Shown: piece by piece, positions 4,177 to 10,140 of the stretch
Numbering within the stretch: the first letter of the stretch is position 1
How the letters are laid out: each line of letters starts with the position of its first letter
From: DATAVK01 sp036267755
Lineage (GTDB): Bacteria > Actinomycetota > Actinomycetes > JAFAQI01
Assembly: GCA_036267755.1 (NCBI GenBank)
Contig: DATAVK010000060.1
Location: 1 to 10,140 of the forward strand
Direction: 5' to 3'
Length of the DNA: 10,140 nt
Translations under genes and position numbers: made by a program
Notes under the pieces: generated by a model
Databases searched by the model: none
What the model was told of the DNA's origin: nothing
What the model saw: the letters and a program-made list of their open reading frames with translations, nothing else

Positions 4177-5799
4177 GTGGAACTCATCGACTACCTGCAC
4201 ATCGTGCGGCGTCGGATGGTTCTCATCCTCGTCATCATGGTCGCCTGCACGGCCGGCGCCGGGGTCGCGACAGCCTTCCAGACCACGACGTACCAGGCGT
4301 CGGTCCGGCTGATCGTCAGCGGCGCCTCCAACGTCAGCGACGTCGACGAGATCGCCCGCCGGCAGCTGGCGGTCCAGAACGCCGTGGCGTTCGCCCAGGT
4401 CGCCGGCACCGGCCCCGCCGTGAAGGACGCCATCACGGCTGCCGCGGCGGACGGCCCCTTCAAGGCGTGCGCCTACCCGCAGGTGTCGGCCAACGCCGAT
4501 GGCACCGACCCGTTCGTCAACATCTCCGTCATCGACTGCGACCCGCGGCAGGCCGCCGCCGTCGCGAACGCCTACGTCAAGATCCTGCCGACCGCGCTCA
4601 AGCAGCTCGACCAGGTGGCGGCGGCGGTCCCCGAGGAGATCGTCTCGCTCGGCGCCGCGCCGGTGCCGGCCAAGCCGTACTCGCCGCGGTTCCCCCGCAA
4701 CCTGCTGATCGGCTTCATCGTCGGTCTGGTCATCGGCCTCGTGACGGCGTTTGTCCGCGAGGGTCTCGACCGCCGGCTCCGCGACTCCGACGAGGTCGAG
4801 GGGGCCACCGGCGCGCCGATCCTCGGGGTCATCCCGAGCGAGCTCGACGGCGTCCGCACGCCCGTGCTCACCCATCCGATGTCCGCCCGCGCCGAGGCGT
4901 ATCGCAAGGTCAGGACGAATCTGACCTTTGCCGGCCCGGGCGGCATGCCTAAGGCGCTGCTCATCACCAGCGCCGTGTCCGGCGAGGGCAAGACGACGCT
5001 CGCGACCAACCTCGCGCTCGCCTGCGCCCGGACCGGCCAACGAGTCGCCCTCGTCGACGCCGACCTGCGCCGGCCGATGGTCAGCTCCTACCTCGACGTG
5101 AAGGAGGGCCTCGGCGTCACCAGCGTCCTGACCGGTGACACGACCCTCGAGCAGGCGATGACGACGATCGACGACGGCCGGATCCACGTGCTGGGCAGCG
5201 GCCCGATCCCGAGCAACCCGAGCGAGCTGCTCGGCTCCGCCCGGATGACGGCGATGGTCGCAGAGCTGGTTGCCACCCACGACGTCGTGATCATCGACGC
5301 GCCGCCGGTGCTGCCGGTCGCGGACGCGCTGGTCCTCGTCAGTGAGGTCGACGCCGTCGTACTGGTCGCCAAGGTCGGGGAGACGACCCGGGACCGGCTC
5401 AAGCAGGCCACCGAGGCGGTGCTCCAGGTGCACGGCAACCTGGTCGGCATCGTCCCGAACTCCGTCGTGCAGCGCGAGGACAGCGCCTACGCGTACGCCT
5501 ACCGCAGCCGGACCCGCAAGGGCGTCGACAGCCTCACCCTCTACACCAAGCAGGCCCGTACGCCGGAAATCGACGTCTCCACCGAGGAGTTCGCACCGCT
5601 CGACGAGCCGGCGCCCGTCTCGAAGCCGAAGCCGGTCTCGAAGCGGGAGCCGGTGCCGGTGGTCTCGACACCGGAGCCGCTGGCCGCGAAGCCGGAACCG
5701 GTAGTGAGCGCCGCGGGCGACAAGCAGCGGGAGATCGCCGCCCGCATCGAGGCCGCATTCGCCGCGGCATCGAAGCCGGACTCGCCCGCTTCGTCGTGA
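4177..5799 (+). CDS. Wzz/BY-kinase fusion: polysaccharide chain-length regulator and tyrosine autokinase
   Basis: The 540 aa protein starts at GTG 4177 (VELIDYLHIVRRR, the usual opening of this family) with GGACGGA at 4161-4167 as ribosome binding site. The Wzz part has TM1 (about 14-34), an outside domain of only ~140 residues with two cysteines (C97, C121) that could form a disulfide, a Pro-rich PAKPYSPRFPRN, and TM2 (175-193). The cytoplasmic kinase has EAYRKVRTNL, Walker A SAVSGEGKTT (265-274), Walker A' VALVDAD (290-296) and Walker B VVIIDAPP (370-377), the bacterial tyrosine kinase set. Autophosphorylation probably targets Y438, Y440 and Y442 (YAYAYR) and possibly Y456. After that comes a ~75-residue tail rich in Pro, Lys, Glu and Ser (repeated K-P-x-P-V-S units) and a final amphipathic helix. 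Such proteins set chain length and time assembly with Wzy/Wzx. It is the first gene of the operon and overlaps the next by GTGA. Confidence 0.93.
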   Translation: MELIDYLHIVRRRMVLILVIMVACTAGAGVATAFQTTTYQASVRLIVSGASNVSDVDEIARRQLAVQNAVAFAQVAGTGPAVKDAITAAAADGPFKACAYPQVSANADGTDPFVNISVIDCDPRQAAAVANAYVKILPTALKQLDQVAAAVPEEIVSLGAAPVPAKPYSPRFPRNLLIGFIVGLVIGLVTAFVREGLDRRLRDSDEVEGATGAPILGVIPSELDGVRTPVLTHPMSARAEAYRKVRTNLTFAGPGGMPKALLITSAVSGEGKTTLATNLALACARTGQRVALVDADLRRPMVSSYLDVKEGLGVTSVLTGDTTLEQAMTTIDDGRIHVLGSGPIPSNPSELLGSARMTAMVAELVATHDVVIIDAPPVLPVADALVLVSEVDAVVLVAKVGETTRDRLKQATEAVLQVHGNLVGIVPNSVVQREDSAYAYAYRSRTRKGVDSLTLYTKQARTPEIDVSTEEFAPLDEPAPVSKPKPVSKREPVPVVSTPEPLAAKPEPVVSAAGDKQREIAARIEAAFAAASKPDSPASS

Positions 5800-7178
5800 G
5801 CACGATCACCAGCACGGTGGGCCGGGTCGGCTCCCGCGTCTGGGGGGTCCCGGCGGCGCTGTATGCGGCCATCGTCGGTTACCTCGCCGTCAACGCACCT
5901 CGTCACGCCGTCGCGCTCGTCGGTGCCCCAGTCCTCGCGCTGCTCGCGGTCAACCCATGGTGGGCGGCTGCTGCCGCCGCCGCCGTACTCCCGATCCAGA
6001 CCAGCGTCGGCGCCGGTGGCGTGCAGGTCGCTGGCGCGGACGTCTTCATGCTCACCTGCTTCGCCGGGATGATCCCGCTCGTCGCCCTGCAGCCCGGGTG
6101 GCGAGCCAAGCTGGCGGCGGTCAAGCCGGTGCTGCCGTGGATCACGCCGTTCCTTGGCTGGCTGGTCATCGTCCTGCTGGTCCACCCCTCGTTGCACAGC
6201 GCGATCAACACGGTGCAGTACGCCGAGCTCACCGGTTTCGCGATCGTGGTGGGCGCCGTCGTGCTCACGCGGCAGACGGCCCGCTGGGCGATGATCGGGT
6301 TCCTCACCGTCGCCTGCATCACAGCGGCGGCGTGGACGGTGCACTCCGCCGCGTTCTCGGTCGACAACAAGAACCCGGCTGGGCAGTTCATGGTCGACGG
6401 GCTGCTGCTGTCGTTGATCGTCGTACCGAAATGGCGCTGGCGCGGACCGATCGTCCTGCTGCTGATCCTCGGAACGCTGCACACCGAGTCCCGCGGCGCG
6501 GTGCTCGGTGCCGGCATCGGTGGCCTGGTCCTGCTGGCGTTCCGCGGCCTCGGCAGCTGGAAGCGGACCACGGCGGCCATCCTGCCGCTCGTGCTGGTGT
6601 GCATTGTCGGCTACAACTTCGTCCCGAACTCGTTGCAGGCACGGGTGCGCTCCACGTTCTCCTCGGACAAACTGGCGGTCGACACCTCAGGCAACACGGT
6701 GGCGGGTGACCTGTCCTCCGGCGACTACACCGTGCAGATCCGCACCATCTATCGCCACGACGGCATTGCCTTCGTCAAGCAGCACCCGATCCTCGGGGTC
6801 GGTGTCGGCAACTACCTCACCGGAAACGCCTCCCTCGACACGCTCACGAACGACCCGCACGACGTCCTGCTCCTCAACGCCGGTGAGGGCGGGCTACCCG
6901 ACATGGTGTTCTTCCTCGTGATGATCGGGGGCACGGCCTTCGTGATGCTGCGGCGTCGGCGGATATCGCCGTGGGCGGGTCCGGCGCTCGCGCTGCAAGC
7001 GGCGATCCTCACGCACGGGCTGGTCGACGTCTACTGGGTCCGTGGTACGCCGGTGATGGGATGGCTGCTCATCGGCATGGCACTCAACCCGTTGCTGGTC
7101 AACAAATCCGAGCCGGCGACCGACGATGCGGCGACCCCGTCGGCCGTGCCCGCCGTGCCAGTGCCCGTGCCCGCATGA
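5796..7178 (+). CDS. O-antigen ligase / Wzy-like polymerase membrane protein
   Basis: This is a 460 aa integral membrane protein with about ten or more hydrophobic segments from residue 15 to 440, the size and topology of the O-antigen ligase/Wzy superfamily. Such enzymes join undecaprenyl-linked repeat units outside the membrane, either into polymer or onto an acceptor. Superfamily motifs are seen: HTESRGAVLG (R233 in the SRG motif), HPILGVGVGNYL, and DPHDVLLLNAGEGGLPD, which corresponds to the conserved PHN-x-x-L...E-x-G-x-x-G region with the catalytically important histidine (H355). The large outside loop expected between the late helices lies at about 285-365. GTG at 5796 overlaps the kinase stop (GTGA), and the stop overlaps the next ATG (ATGA). 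Lying directly behind a Wzz-kinase favours a polymerase role, but ligase cannot be excluded. The C-terminus is an Ala/Pro/Val-rich tail. Confidence 0.88.
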   Translation: MSTITSTVGRVGSRVWGVPAALYAAIVGYLAVNAPRHAVALVGAPVLALLAVNPWWAAAAAAAVLPIQTSVGAGGVQVAGADVFMLTCFAGMIPLVALQPGWRAKLAAVKPVLPWITPFLGWLVIVLLVHPSLHSAINTVQYAELTGFAIVVGAVVLTRQTARWAMIGFLTVACITAAAWTVHSAAFSVDNKNPAGQFMVDGLLLSLIVVPKWRWRGPIVLLLILGTLHTESRGAVLGAGIGGLVLLAFRGLGSWKRTTAAILPLVLVCIVGYNFVPNSLQARVRSTFSSDKLAVDTSGNTVAGDLSSGDYTVQIRTIYRHDGIAFVKQHPILGVGVGNYLTGNASLDTLTNDPHDVLLLNAGEGGLPDMVFFLVMIGGTAFVMLRRRRISPWAGPALALQAAILTHGLVDVYWVRGTPVMGWLLIGMALNPLLVNKSEPATDDAATPSAVPAVPVPVPA

Positions 7179-8053
7179 CCATGACCGATCTCGCCGTCGT
7201 CGTCGTCGCCTATCACGGTGCCGGCGATCTCGACCGTTGCCTGGAACCCGTTGCGTCGTCACTCGACGTCGTCGTGGTGGACAACTCCAGCGACCCCGAT
7301 GTTGCCGCGGTCGCTCGCCGTCACGGCTGCCGGTACGTCGATTCCGGTGCCAACCTCGGCTTTGCGGCCGGCGTGAACCTCGGCGTCTCGCAGCTCGCTC
7401 CCGACGTCGATGTGCTGCTTCTCAACCCGGACGCGGTGATCTCGGTCGACGAGGTGCGAGCTCTTGGAGCGGCCTTGGCTGCGGACTCGTCGCTCGCCGC
7501 CGTGTCGCCCCGGCTCGTGGACGAGTCCGGCGCCGAGCAACGGGTCGAGTGGCCGTTCCCGTCTCCGGCACGGATGTGGCGGGAGGCGCTCGGCGGCACC
7601 CGTTTCGTCGATGAGCCCGCGGATTTCGTGGTCGGTGCCGTGCTGCTGTTGCGTCGTACGGCATGGGAGGACGTCGGCGGCTTCGACGAGCGGTTCTTTC
7701 TCTACGCCGAGGAAGTCGACTGGCAGCGGCGGGCGGTGCAGCGTGGATGGTCGTCGGGTGTTGCTGTCGAGGCCGTCGCGACTCACCGCGGGGCAGGCAC
7801 GAGCGGTGACGCGGACCAGCGTGATCGGCTGTTCTACGCGGCATCGGAGACCTACATCCGGAAGTGGTTCGGTACGGCGGGCTGGGCTTCATATCGGCTC
7901 GCGGCCGCGACCGGTGCGATGGTGCGGTCGGCCGTCGGCCCGGCGCGGAAACGTCGGCTGGCCCGCGCCCGATTCGCCGCCTATGTGGCCGGGCCGCGAC
8001 GCGCAGCCGGTCTCGACCGAGCTGGTCTCGACCGGGATCGGACAGCTGCATGA
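7175..8053 (+). CDS. Glycosyltransferase family 2, rhamnosyltransferase-like
   Basis: The 292 aa product starts at ATG 7175, overlapping the previous stop (ATGA); ATG 7181 is an in-frame alternative. It is an inverting GT-A enzyme: VVVVDNSS (32-39) binds the nucleotide, GANLGFAAGVN (58-68) is the signature of the WbbL-like rhamnosyltransferase subgroup, LLLNPDA (81-87) supplies the metal-binding NPD in place of DXD, and GGFDERFFLYAEEVDW (168-183) carries the acceptor-side acidic cluster with the ED-type base region (E179, E180, D182). It probably transfers rhamnose or a similar deoxysugar to the lipid-linked repeat unit in the cytoplasm. The last ~60 residues are basic and Ala-rich and could sit against the membrane. 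The end encodes two AGLDR units from a 15-bp tandem repeat. Confidence 0.9.
   Translation: MTMTDLAVVVVAYHGAGDLDRCLEPVASSLDVVVVDNSSDPDVAAVARRHGCRYVDSGANLGFAAGVNLGVSQLAPDVDVLLLNPDAVISVDEVRALGAALAADSSLAAVSPRLVDESGAEQRVEWPFPSPARMWREALGGTRFVDEPADFVVGAVLLLRRTAWEDVGGFDERFFLYAEEVDWQRRAVQRGWSSGVAVEAVATHRGAGTSGDADQRDRLFYAASETYIRKWFGTAGWASYRLAAATGAMVRSAVGPARKRRLARARFAAYVAGPRRAAGLDRAGLDRDRTAA
8009..8038 (+). repeat. 15-bp tandem repeat at the 3' end of the GT2 gene
   Basis: GGTCTCGACCG is present at 8009-8019 and again at 8024-8034, a 15-bp period. Each unit is itself a dyad (GGTC-TC-GACC). In frame the pair adds AGLDR twice near the C-terminus. Confidence 0.5.
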
Positions 8054-9072
8054 GGGCCGGCGGGATGCGGATCGTTCAGCTGGTCGTGACGGACAACTTC
8101 GCCGGCACCGAGCGGTACGTCGCACAGACCGGGCGGGAGCTCGCGCGACGCGGCCACGACGTCACCGTGCTGGGTGGCCAGCGCGCCGGGATGACGGCCA
8201 TGCTCGAGGACGCCGTGGACTGGCGCCCGGCCGCCACACCCCTCGCGGCGCTTCGCGCGATGCTGCATGTCGGCACGGTCGACATCGTGAACGCTCATCT
8301 CACCTATGCGGAGACGGCGGCCGTGCTCACGAAGCCGGCGCACCGTGGCCGTGTCGTCTCGACGTTGCACCTGGCTGCCCCTCGCGGCTCGGGCACCGTC
8401 GGCGCGATGGTGCGACGGCTCGTCGAAGGTTCCGTCGCGACCGAGGTTGCGGTCAGCGATTTCGTGGCCGCCACCGCCGCGCCGCGAGAGGTCCACGTCG
8501 TCCGCAGCGGTGTGCGCGAGGACGAGTCGGCGTACGACATCGACGCCAAGACGGTCGTGATGGTGCAGCGGCTCGAGGCCGACAAAGACACCGGCACCGG
8601 CCTGCTCGCCTGGCGGGCCAGCGGGCTCAGTGATCAGGGTTGGTCGCTTATCGTCATCGGCGACGGCAGCGAGCGGGAATCGTTGCAGTCATTGGTGTAC
8701 GGCGATGAGTCGGTGCGCTTCGTCGGGCACGTCGCGGATGTGCCGTCGTACCTGCGCAGCGCCGGAATCCTGCTGGCGACCGCGCCCGCGGACTCGTTCG
8801 GGCTGTCGGTGGTCGAGGCGATGGCGGCCGGCGTACCGGTGGTCGCATCCCGCGCCGGCGGCCACGTTGAGACCCTCGGGTCGGTCGACGACGCACCGCT
8901 GTTCCCGGTCGGTGACGTCAACGAAGCGGCGCGTTGCCTGACCGATCTCGCCGCGGACCCGGGCCGTCGCAAGGAGCTGAGCGACGCCGGCCGGGAGGTC
9001 CAGCGTCGAGCGTTTTCGTTGGAACGACAGGTCGACGAGCTCGAGGGGATTTATAGGATGGTGCTCCGATGA
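8050..9072 (+). CDS. Glycosyltransferase, GT4/GT-B type
   Basis: The 340 aa product has ATG 8050 overlapping the GT2 stop (ATGA). ATG 8065 is a good alternative because it gives MRIVQLVVTDNFAGTERYV, the usual start of such enzymes. The N-terminal half shows the acceptor-side Gly loop (NFAGTERYVAQTGRELARRG). The C-terminal half shows VMVQRLEADKDTGTGL in the donor-phosphate region, then LIVIGDGSERESL, VRFVGHVADVPSYLRSA and DSFGLSVVEAMAAGVPVVAS. In the E-x7-E motif the first Glu is replaced by Asp (D248, with E256 kept), a tolerated variant in the family. At about 340 aa it is slightly short for GT4. It should act in the cytoplasm on the same lipid-linked intermediate as its neighbours. Donor sugar unknown. 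The stop overlaps the methyltransferase start. Confidence 0.9.
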   Translation: MRAGGMRIVQLVVTDNFAGTERYVAQTGRELARRGHDVTVLGGQRAGMTAMLEDAVDWRPAATPLAALRAMLHVGTVDIVNAHLTYAETAAVLTKPAHRGRVVSTLHLAAPRGSGTVGAMVRRLVEGSVATEVAVSDFVAATAAPREVHVVRSGVREDESAYDIDAKTVVMVQRLEADKDTGTGLLAWRASGLSDQGWSLIVIGDGSERESLQSLVYGDESVRFVGHVADVPSYLRSAGILLATAPADSFGLSVVEAMAAGVPVVASRAGGHVETLGSVDDAPLFPVGDVNEAARCLTDLAADPGRRKELSDAGREVQRRAFSLERQVDELEGIYRMVLR

Positions 9073-9806
9073 GCGACGCGACACCGGCGCTGGGTGGCAA
9101 CCTGAGCGTCGAGGCTCAAGCTCGGTACGCGTTCGTCGAGCAGCTGCTGCGCGCCGACTGGGACCCACCGGCGCGGGTGGTCGAGCTGGGTGCGGCACCC
9201 GGCGACCAGATCACGCGGTTCGCGACGCTCGGTTACCAGGCGGTGGCCGTAGACCTCGACGAGGCTCCGGACGCCTGGGGAGCCAGCGAAAACGGCCGGA
9301 TGCAACGACTTTTCGACGATGCGGGTGTCGAGTACGTCGCGTGGAACCTCGACCAGGCGCCTTACCCACTGGCCGACCAGAGCGCGGACGCGATCGTGAT
9401 GACCGAGGTGTTCGAGCACCTGCGCGACTATCCGATCATCAGCCTGCACGAGTCGCACCGGATCCTGAAGGTCGGCGGCCGGCTGTACTTCACAACACCG
9501 AACCAGGCGTACGTCGTCAACCGAGCGAAGCTGCTCGCCGGCCGCAACGTCGCGACTCCGCTGCCGGACTGGATCGCCGGCTCGATCCACGCACGGCATG
9601 CTCGGGAGTACACCTTCGGCGAGGTCGACGACCTGATGGAGCGGGCCGGCTTCCGCATCGTCACCCGCTGCAGCCGGCACTTCCACATCGGCTCGGGCCG
9701 CACGTCGGCCGTGGCGCGGGGCAGCAAGCAGGCGCTGTCCCGGCTGGCGCAGTGGCGGCCGACGCTCGGTCCGCAGATCATCGTCGTCGCGGAGCGAATG
9801 TCGTGA
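9069..9806 (+). CDS. SAM-dependent class I methyltransferase (probably sugar-modifying)
   Basis: The 245 aa product starts at ATG 9069 (ATGA overlap). It has a class I Rossmann methyltransferase core: motif I VVELGAAPG (37-45) for SAM, the acidic ribose-binding residue D62 in VAVDLDEAPD, the acidic AWNLDQAPYPLADQSADAI, the motif EVFEHL (113-118) followed by HRILKVGGRLYFTTPN, which is the typical motif II/III region of Methyltransf_11/23 proteins. The C-terminal part (HAREYTFGEVDDLMERAGF) fits a substrate cap. Given its place between glycosyltransferases it likely O-methylates a sugar of the repeat unit, possibly as a chain terminator, but the target is inferred from context only. It overlaps the next gene by GTGA. 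Confidence 0.9.
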   Translation: MSDATPALGGNLSVEAQARYAFVEQLLRADWDPPARVVELGAAPGDQITRFATLGYQAVAVDLDEAPDAWGASENGRMQRLFDDAGVEYVAWNLDQAPYPLADQSADAIVMTEVFEHLRDYPIISLHESHRILKVGGRLYFTTPNQAYVVNRAKLLAGRNVATPLPDWIAGSIHARHAREYTFGEVDDLMERAGFRIVTRCSRHFHIGSGRTSAVARGSKQALSRLAQWRPTLGPQIIVVAERMS

Positions 9807-10140
9807 CCGCTGTCGAGCCGCCGCGCGTCGTGGCATTCCACCTGCCACAGTTCCACCCGATCCCCGAGAACGACGACTGGTGGGGACCGGGCTTCACCGA
9901 GTGGACCAACGTCGCCAAGGCCCGCCCGCTCTTCCACGGCCACACCCAGCCGCACCTGCCGGCCGACCTCGGCTTCTACGACCTGCGGGTCGCGGAGACC
10001 CGGCAGCTGCAGGCGTCGCTCGCTGCTCCCGCGGGAGTGTCGGCATTCTGCTATTGGCACTACTGGTTCGCCGGCCGGCGGATCCTGCAGCGTCCGGTCG
10101 ACGAGATCATCGCCTCGGGCCAGCCGGACTTCCCGTTCTG
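9803..10140 (+). CDS. WbsX-like glycan enzyme / GH99-like domain protein (5' part)
   Basis: GTG 9803 overlaps the methyltransferase stop and the frame stays open to the window edge (112 codons seen; the family is usually 350 aa or more, often fused to glycosyltransferase domains). The N-terminus is a near-textbook WbsX signature: AFHLPQFHPIPENDDWWG (11-28), GFTEWTNVAKARPLF (30-44), then GHTQPHLPADLGFYDLR and FCYWHYWFAGRRIL. WbsX proteins are found in O-antigen and capsule loci and are annotated as glycosyltransferases, although the fold resembles GH99 endo-mannosidases/endo-mannanases; the true reaction is poorly established. Domains beyond residue 112 cannot be seen. Confidence 0.9.
   Translation, partial: MTAVEPPRVVAFHLPQFHPIPENDDWWGPGFTEWTNVAKARPLFHGHTQPHLPADLGFYDLRVAETRQLQASLAAPAGVSAFCYWHYWFAGRRILQRPVDEIIASGQPDFPF

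Noticed and set aside
4117..5433. 438-codon minus-strand open frame opposite the kinase gene
   Set aside because: It is a by-product of high GC: the product is rich in Arg, Gly, Asp and His with no motif, while the plus strand encodes a complete BY-kinase.
5541..6482. 313-codon minus-strand open frame opposite the kinase tail and ligase gene
   Set aside because: It has the same mirror-frame character (Arg/Asp/Gln-rich, no domain) and crosses two well-supported plus-strand genes.
8791..8817. Loss of activity in the second GT4 because the first Glu of E-x7-E is Asp
   Set aside because: Asp at this place is a known tolerated variant and the rest of the donor-binding region is intact, so inactivation is not supported.
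1..10140. CRISPR array, insertion sequence, phage or defence genes
   Set aside because: No regularly spaced repeats, transposase, integrase, nuclease or helicase motifs were seen in any credible frame.

Overview
The window looks like a chromosomal piece from a high-GC actinobacterium (Actinomycetota; order not determinable by eye). The support is strongly G/C-biased third codon positions, frequent GTG starts, few purine-rich ribosome binding sites, and protein families typical of actinobacterial cell-surface polysaccharide loci. No rRNA, tRNA, insertion sequence, phage gene or CRISPR array is visible.

Left part (1-1386): the last codons of an unidentified plus-strand gene; a small flavin-reductase-like protein (111-602); a palindrome-rich spacer (603-720); a possible 50-codon ORF (721-873); and a tail-to-tail minus-strand gene for an unrecognised ~90-100 aa protein whose N-terminus faintly resembles AbrB/MraZ-type DNA-binding hairpins (870-1172). 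A very stable hairpin (1196-1275) separates this from the polysaccharide genes.

Centre-left (1387-3719, minus strand): a two-gene unit of a GT4-type glycosyltransferase followed 5 bp later by a membrane acyltransferase of the acyltransferase-3 family. A 457 bp divergent control region (3720-4176) follows. It holds a 63-nt sequence that can fold as a three-way junction and, on the minus strand, ends in a T run like a terminator. It also holds a 23 bp operator-like dyad and phased direct repeats.

Centre and right (4177 to beyond 10140, plus strand): a tightly packed operon with 4 bp stop/start overlaps at all five visible junctions. Order: Wzz/BY-kinase fusion (polymer length control and tyrosine autokinase), O-antigen ligase/polymerase-like membrane protein, GT2 rhamnosyltransferase-like enzyme, GT4 glycosyltransferase, SAM-dependent methyltransferase, and the 5' part of a WbsX-like gene. 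Together with the divergent GT4/acyltransferase pair this reads as a Wzx/Wzy-type capsule or exopolysaccharide locus: GTs build a repeat unit, methyl and acyl groups decorate it, the Wzy/ligase-like protein polymerises or attaches it, and the Wzz-kinase controls chain length. The initiating sugar-phosphate transferase and the flippase are not in the window. The protein families are mostly known; the less explained material is the non-coding DNA at 603-873, 1196-1275 and 3720-4176.
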